From Lysobacterales bacterium (GTDB taxonomy: Bacteria > Pseudomonadota > Gammaproteobacteria > Xanthomonadales > SZUA-36), in NCBI GenBank assembly GCA_013042915.1, contig JABDPF010000011.1, positions 1-47,941 of the forward strand: DNA of 47,941 bases, read 5' to 3'. The notes beneath the pieces are model-generated. The model saw only the letters and a list, made by a program, of their open reading frames with translations. It searched no databases and had not been told where the DNA came from. The position numbers were made by a program, and so were the translations under genes. Below, piece after piece: positions 43,189-47,941 of this stretch (the stretch's first letter is position 1; every line of letters begins with the position of its first letter).

Positions 43189-45162
43189 CTACAGCAGATC
43201 CAGCATTTTCTGGGCTTCGGCTTGCTGGGCTTCCGAGCCGTTGGCCGCCACCTCCTCGAGAATCACGCGCGCCGCTTCCTTGTCGCCCATTGAAATGTAC
43301 GCCCTGGCCAGGTCCAGCTGGATTTCCGGATCCGAACTTTCCGTATCCAGGAAGTTGGCTTCGTCGTCGGCTCCGCTCGGACGGGGCTCGGACGACTCGG
43401 CTTCCGGCTCGTCATCGACCTCATCCGGGTCCTCTTCGCGGTCACCCTCGGCCGATTTCTCGGCTTTGTCTTCTTCCGAAGGCGTATCTTCCTCGTCCGC
43501 GGCCGGGGCATCAGCCGTCTCGTCCTCTTCGAGTACCCGAAGCACCTCCTCCGCCTCGTCCTTAATGCCCTGGAGGGCCTCCTCCTCGGCATCGGCACTC
43601 GAGCGACGGCTCAACAGCCAGCCAGCCGCCGCCGCAGCCAGGATCAGTAATCCGAGCAGCCATACGCCGACACGGGCGTACCAGGGCGCCGTGGCGCCGT
43701 CCGATTGCGACGCCTGACGCTGTTCGCGCAGACGCTGTTCCATGGCGGCCAACTCGGGGTCCGCCACGCTGTTTTCCCCGGCCTCCTCCAGCTGTGCTTC
43801 CAGCTCCCTGATCCGCTCCTGCAAATACTCATTCTGCTGTTGCTGGTTGATCAGGTCTTCTTCGGCCCGCGCCAGGTTTTCCCGCAACGCCTGCGATGCG
43901 ACTGCGGCGTCGCCGTCCGAAGGGTTCTCCTCGAAGCCGTAGGTGCTGTCGAGCTCGCTGGCCTCCGAGGGCGGCACCAGTTCCAGCTGGTCCGCCACTG
44001 CGGGTTCGGCCTCGACTTCGGCGGCCGCTTCGTCGGTCTCCTCGGTAGCCGCCAGCCCTTCGTCGGCAACATCCGCCTGCTGCGCGTCGAGAGATTCCTC
44101 CTCGGTGGCTGCCGGCTCGCTAGCTGCCGGCTCCGATGTATCTTCGTCGGGTGCAAGATCGGGAATCGTATAGTCGTCGAGAGGTTCCGCGCGGTCTTGC
44201 GACAGCAGCGGGGTATCCGTGCTGGCAATGTATGAACGGCCCTGCCGGAACGCCTCTTCCTGGGCGACGACCTCGTCGTAGGCCATCGAAGTGGAAATGC
44301 GTTCGACCTCTTCCACCGCCGGCATTCTGAGGATCGCACCCCGCTTGAGAAGATTGATGTTGTTGTTCAGGAACGCCTGGGGATTCTCGCGCTGGATGGC
44401 GATCATGGCCTGGTTGACGCTGATATCGCGATCTCTCGACCAGTCGGTCGCGATTCTCCACAGCGTTTCGCCACTGGCAACCGGGCCGTACTCACCCGCG
44501 ACGGGCGTGCTTAGAGGCGGTGGCTGTGACGGTTCGTCCACTCTCGGCGCCTCGACAGACTCTTCAGGGCGTACGGGTTCGACGGACGGTTCCTCCGTTG
44601 CACTCTCCAGTGCCTCACCCGGGGCGGGCGCGGGTCGCGGCTCCGCGGCCGGGGTTGAAACCGGGGCCGGCGGCGGGGGCGCCTGCTCGACGCTCGGCTC
44701 GGGTGCAGGGGGTGGCGTGCGTTGTTCAATGCGCGGTAATGGCGCGGCCTGGTCGGCCGCGGTCGGCGGATCCAGGAATAGCGTGTACTCGCGCAGCATC
44801 CGCCCGCTGGCCCAGTTGACCTCGACAATCAGCCGCACTACCGGGTTGTTGACCGGCACCTGGCTGCTGGCGCGGATGTAGGCATTGCCCTCGATATTCT
44901 CGACCGAGAATCGAACCGGAACGGCCAGGTCTTCTAGGCTGGCTCCGATCATTTCGTAGTCCGCGGCCGAGGCAAGCTTTGCGCTGACCGAACTCAGGTC
45001 GTCGGTTTCCTGCGTGATCAGGTCGATACGCGCTTCCAGCGGCTGGTTCAGATAGGAATCGACGGTTGCGTTGCCCAGCCCAAGTGACCAGGCGGCGGGG
45101 CTCGCCGCCAGCGATGCGATGGCCAACAATGCGCGAGCGCTGATTCGGTTTGTGCTGTTCAT
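43189..45162 (-). CDS. fimV: FimV-family polar hub/peptidoglycan-binding protein
   Basis: Bitopic inner-membrane protein that organises polar systems and type IV pili in Pseudomonas. 657 residues, shorter than the Pseudomonas version. It has a signal peptide (to about residue 26), then GLGNATVDSYLNQPLEARID, the usual FimV N-terminus. A Pro-rich linker, a LysM-like domain (YGPVASGETLWRIATDW), acidic linkers, a coiled coil near residue 445, a membrane helix (VGVWLLGLLILAAAAAGWLL), a very acidic stretch and the C-terminal FimV TPR (IQLDLARAYISMGDKEAARV) follow. GGAGGG precedes the ATG. Length variation in the acidic parts is normal. Confidence 0.92.
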   Translation of the reverse strand: MNSTNRISARALLAIASLAASPAAWSLGLGNATVDSYLNQPLEARIDLITQETDDLSSVSAKLASAADYEMIGASLEDLAVPVRFSVENIEGNAYIRASSQVPVNNPVVRLIVEVNWASGRMLREYTLFLDPPTAADQAAPLPRIEQRTPPPAPEPSVEQAPPPPAPVSTPAAEPRPAPAPGEALESATEEPSVEPVRPEESVEAPRVDEPSQPPPLSTPVAGEYGPVASGETLWRIATDWSRDRDISVNQAMIAIQRENPQAFLNNNINLLKRGAILRMPAVEEVERISTSMAYDEVVAQEEAFRQGRSYIASTDTPLLSQDRAEPLDDYTIPDLAPDEDTSEPAASEPAATEEESLDAQQADVADEGLAATEETDEAAAEVEAEPAVADQLELVPPSEASELDSTYGFEENPSDGDAAVASQALRENLARAEEDLINQQQQNEYLQERIRELEAQLEEAGENSVADPELAAMEQRLREQRQASQSDGATAPWYARVGVWLLGLLILAAAAAGWLLSRRSSADAEEEALQGIKDEAEEVLRVLEEDETADAPAADEEDTPSEEDKAEKSAEGDREEDPDEVDDEPEAESSEPRPSGADDEANFLDTESSDPEIQLDLARAYISMGDKEAARVILEEVAANGSEAQQAEAQKMLDLL

Positions 45163-45340
45163 GATGTCCCTCCGTCACTCCTTGACCGGTAGAAAAGCGC
45201 AGGCCGGATGGCGGGCCGAAGCCGCATCCCGACCTTGAATGTATCCACTGTGCAGGATTCTACGTTTGCTGCGCCGGCGATTCTACTTTTTCCTGCCGGT
45301 TCAGCCCGTGAGCAGGGAAGCGAGAGTCGTATGTGACCGC

Positions 45341-46360
45341 TCAGACTTTACTGCGCTCCAACCGCTCCATGATCTGCACCGCATTCAGCGCGGCACCCTT
45401 GCGAATGTTGTCCGCCACCACCCACATGTTGATTCCGCGCGGATGGGAAATATCCCGTCTCAGCCGGCCTACGTATACCGGGTCCTCGCCCGCACCATGA
45501 GTCACGGCCGTCGGGTGCATCATGTCCTCGCCGTCCACGACCACCACGCCCTCGGCATTACCGAGCAGTTCCCTGACGCGTTCCATCGCGATGTCGTCGC
45601 GGGTTTCCAGGTGGACAGCCTCCGAGTGTCCGTAAAAAACCGGCACGCGAACGGCGGTCGCGTTGACCCGAATCGAGGGGTCCTCGAAGATTTTCTGGGT
45701 TTCCCAGACCATTTTCATCTCTTCGCGGGAATAGCCGTTGTCCTGCAAGGTGTCGATCTGCGGCAGGACATTGAACGCGATCGGCTGTGCAAACTTGTTC
45801 AGCACCGGTTCCTTGAAACTGAGGCGCGCGATGGTCTGCTCGGCCAGTTCCCTGAGCGCCTCGGCGCCTGCCCCCGAGACCGACTGGTAGGTCGCCACGT
45901 TGATGCGATCGATGCCGGCTTCACGCTGGATCGGCGCGAGCGCGACCAGCATCTGGATGGTCGAACAATTGGGGTTGGCGACGATCGAACCCGGCCCGAC
46001 GCCATCCAGGTGATGAGGATTGACCTCCGGCACGACCAGGGGGATGTCGTCCACGTAACGAAAAGCGGACGTGTTGTCGATGACCACCGCACCCGAGCCG
46101 GCGGCGATCGGTGCATAGCGTTCACTGACCGAGCCGCCCGCCGAAAACAGCGCGTAGTCGATTCCAGCAAAGTTGAAGTCGGCCAGATCTTTCGTGATCA
46201 AGCGTCGGTCACCAAATTCCACTTCCTTTCCCGCCGAGCGTTCGCTGGCCAGCGCGGAGATGTCAGCGGCCTGGTGTCCCCGCTCCGCCAGGATCGACAG
46301 CATCACTTCGCCCACCGCCCCCGTAGCGCCAACAACAGCTATTTTTCTAACATTATCCAT
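45341..46360 (-). CDS. asd: Aspartate-semialdehyde dehydrogenase
   Basis: Reduces aspartyl phosphate to the semialdehyde, precursor of lysine, diaminopimelate, methionine and threonine. 339 residues. The NADP loop is KIAVVGATGAVGEVMLSIL. The active Cys is in NPNCSTIQMLVAL near residue 133. YQSVSGAGAEALREL and VPVFYGHSEAVHLET include the conserved His. It lies downstream of aroC on the same strand, separated by a REP doublet, and upstream of fimV with a 178-bp gap in which I see no gene. Confidence 0.96.
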   Translation of the reverse strand: MDNVRKIAVVGATGAVGEVMLSILAERGHQAADISALASERSAGKEVEFGDRRLITKDLADFNFAGIDYALFSAGGSVSERYAPIAAGSGAVVIDNTSAFRYVDDIPLVVPEVNPHHLDGVGPGSIVANPNCSTIQMLVALAPIQREAGIDRINVATYQSVSGAGAEALRELAEQTIARLSFKEPVLNKFAQPIAFNVLPQIDTLQDNGYSREEMKMVWETQKIFEDPSIRVNATAVRVPVFYGHSEAVHLETRDDIAMERVRELLGNAEGVVVVDGEDMMHPTAVTHGAGEDPVYVGRLRRDISHPRGINMWVVADNIRKGAALNAVQIMERLERSKV

Positions 46361-46400
46361 AATCTATACCCTATTTCTAAAGTACTTTTACATCTTTTAA

Positions 46401-46494
46401 CCTGTAGCAGCGACGCAAGTCGCGACCGATCTCCCGATCACCTGCCCCAACTTGTATTTTGCTGAACCATCGCGATCGGCGTCGCTCCTACACG
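46401..46494. repeat. REP doublet (REPIN-like) between aroC and asd
   Basis: The second copy of the element at 13394-13487. Inverted arms lie at 46401-46427 (CCTGTAGCAGCGACGC, with one change) and 46469-46494 (CGTGTAGGAGCGACGC read on the minus strand). The loop sequence is unrelated to that of the first copy. The right arm runs into the aroC coding sequence, so its TAG serves as the aroC stop. Confidence 0.75.
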
Positions 46495-47564
46495 AAGGCT
46501 TCACAACCCATCTGTGCGCGGTGGCGCAGCACGTGGTCCATCAGCACCAGGGCCATCATCGCCTCTACGATCGGGGTCGCGCGGATTCCCACGCAGGGAT
46601 CGTGACGACCCTTGGTCACGATTTCGACCTCGTTGCCGTCGACATCCAGGCCGCGGCAAGGCAGCCGCAGGCTGGAGGTGGGTTTGAAGGCGGTGCTGAC
46701 CACGATGTCCTGGCCACTGGAGATTCCGCCCAGCACTCCGCCGGCGTGGTTGCTGAGAAATCCGTCGGATGTCATTTCATCCCGGTGTTCGGTCCCCATC
46801 TGGGCCACGCTGTCAAACCCGGCGCCTACTTCCACCCCCTTGGCGGCATTGATGCTCATCATCGCGGCGGCCAGGTCGGCATCCAACTTTCCGTAAACCG
46901 GTGCCCCCAGGCCCGCGGGTACGTTTCGTGCAACGACGTTTACTCGAGCGCCCACCGAATCACCCGACTTGCGCAGGGCATCCATGTAGTTTTCGAGCAC
47001 CGGAACCATTGAGGGGTCGGGACAGAAGAACGGGTTCTCGTCCACGGTGCTCCATTCCCTGACCGCGTCCACTCGATGCGGGCCCAGTTGCGCCAGCCAG
47101 CCCTGTATCGAGATGCCGAATTCCTGATTCAGCCATTTCCGGGCGATCGCACCGGCCGCCACTCGCATCGTCGTCTCCCGTGCCGACGAGCGCCCTCCCC
47201 CGCGGTAATCGCGAACACCGTATTTTTTAAAATAGGTGTAGTCGGCGTGGCCCGGGCGAAACTGGCTTTTGATCTCGTTGTAATCGCGTGAGCGGGCATC
47301 GGTGTTCTCGATCACCATGGCGATCGCTGTCCCCGTGGTTTGACCTTCGAACATGCCGGAAACGATCTGCACGTCGTCCTTTTCTCGCCGCTGCGAGGTA
47401 TGCCGGCTCTTGCCGGTTGCGCGCCTCTCCAGTTCGGCCTTGATTTCCTCGGCCGTAATCTCGATCCCCGGCGGGCATCCATCGATCACGCAGCCGATGG
47501 CAGGCCCGTGGCTCTCACCAAATGTCGTCACGGTGAACAGGTGTCCGAAACGGTTATGTGACAT
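46488..47564 (-). CDS. aroC: Chorismate synthase
   Basis: Last step of the shikimate pathway; converts EPSP to chorismate with reduced FMN. 358 residues. Signatures are [44 protein letters not shown] and [10 protein letters not shown]. The C-terminus ends GCEAFV and its TAG stop lies inside the REP arm, so the last codons may have been altered by that element. The ATG overlaps the end of prmB by 11 bases. Confidence 0.96.
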   Translation of the reverse strand: MSHNRFGHLFTVTTFGESHGPAIGCVIDGCPPGIEITAEEIKAELERRATGKSRHTSQRREKDDVQIVSGMFEGQTTGTAIAMVIENTDARSRDYNEIKSQFRPGHADYTYFKKYGVRDYRGGGRSSARETTMRVAAGAIARKWLNQEFGISIQGWLAQLGPHRVDAVREWSTVDENPFFCPDPSMVPVLENYMDALRKSGDSVGARVNVVARNVPAGLGAPVYGKLDADLAAAMMSINAAKGVEVGAGFDSVAQMGTEHRDEMTSDGFLSNHAGGVLGGISSGQDIVVSTAFKPTSSLRLPCRGLDVDGNEVEIVTKGRHDPCVGIRATPIVEAMMALVLMDHVLRHRAQMGCEAFV

Positions 47565-47941
47565 GGCTTCTCTTTCCTATGGCTTCGCTGACCGCAGGCG
47601 CGGCCTCCCTCAATTGCTCTCGGTCCAGCACAAACACGCCGGAACCTCCGTGTGCGAATTCCAGCCAGGTGAACGGCACTCGGGGCAGCAGATCGACCAG
47701 CCTGGCTTCGCTCTCACCCACCTCGCACACGAGTACGCCATCCTCACAGAGATGACGCGGCGCGTCCAGCAGAATGGCCAGCGGTGCGTCCAGCCCATCC
47801 TCGCCGGACACCAAGCCGATTCGCGGTTCGGCGCGGTACTCCCGGGGCAGGTCCTCGTGCGAGTCGGCCGGCACGTAGGGTGGGTTGCTCACGATGAGGT
47901 CGTATCGGCGCCCGTCAAGCGACTTGAACAGGTCGGATTCG
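47554..47941 (-). CDS. prmB: Ribosomal protein uL3 glutamine methyltransferase PrmB, C-terminal part (cut by window edge)
   Basis: SAM-dependent methyltransferase for a glutamine of ribosomal protein L3. Only the last 128 or so residues are present; the 5' end lies beyond the right edge. Reading inward from 47940 gives [20 protein letters not shown] and then [11 protein letters not shown]. The NPPY catalytic motif binds the glutamine side chain. [21 protein letters not shown] follows, typical of PrmB rather than PrmC, and the neighbouring aroC supports that choice. Confidence 0.9.
   Translation of the reverse strand, partial: ESDLFKSLDGRRYDLIVSNPPYVPADSHEDLPREYRAEPRIGLVSGEDGLDAPLAILLDAPRHLCEDGVLVCEVGESEARLVDLLPRVPFTWLEFAHGGSGVFVLDREQLREAAPAVSEAIGKRSHVT

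Overview
The window reads as chromosomal DNA of a GC-rich gammaproteobacterium. The evidence is two conserved housekeeping blocks: pheA-aroA-cmk-rpsA-ihfB-lapA-lapB, and prmB-aroC-asd-fimV-truA-trpF-trpB-trpA-accD-folC-dedD-cvpA-purF. Gene order is of the Pseudomonas/Xanthomonadales/Chromatiales kind. The secreted repeat proteins ending in 'IIFxxGFE' and the GTAG-headed REP elements suggest a Wenzhouxiangella- or Xanthomonadales-like lineage. That placement is inference; no rRNA gene is present to confirm it. I see no tRNA, rRNA, CRISPR array, transposase or prophage.

Positions 1-12,550 form an accessory block of exported proteins. A periplasmic DsbA-like thiol oxidoreductase lies 33 bp upstream of, and probably in an operon with, a 2415-residue protein. 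That protein has a Cys-rich N-terminal part followed by 21 tandem immunoglobulin/prealbumin-like modules of two kinds, each with exactly two cysteines. Convergent to it is a seven-bladed FG-GAP propeller protein carrying the same short C-terminal tail. Beyond a 390-bp gap with leader-like hairpins is a shorter paralogue of the giant protein with two modules and a different, duplicated C-terminal domain. This block is the best candidate for an undescribed system: surface or secreted proteins with a dedicated disulfide catalyst and an unrecognised C-terminal tag.

Positions 12,600-26,800: two tandem mono-haem cytochromes c, a REP doublet holding a terminator, and nfuA. Then, all on the minus strand, come pheA, aroA (class II EPSP synthase), cmk, rpsA, ihfB, lapA, lapB, a WecA/WbpL-type sugar-phosphate transferase, a WbpM/CapD-type nucleotide-sugar dehydratase, galU and an esterase. 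In Pseudomonas the O-antigen cluster sits beside ihfB and ends in wbpL-wbpM. Here only the initiating pair remains.

Positions 26,860-32,580 are a storage-lipid locus: a PHA-system protein, a conserved hypothetical protein, a 660-residue alcohol-forming fatty acyl-CoA reductase of the Marinobacter Maqu_2220 type, a divergent acyl-CoA-binding protein plus TetR regulator, a histone-tailed phasin and a TPR protein. A near-perfect 22-bp palindrome in the divergent promoter region is a probable TetR operator.

Positions 32,657-47,941: an orphan HerA-type ATPase, then the conserved minus-strand biosynthetic block (purF back to a prmB gene cut by the right edge). A second REP doublet lies between aroC and asd and supplies the aroC stop codon.
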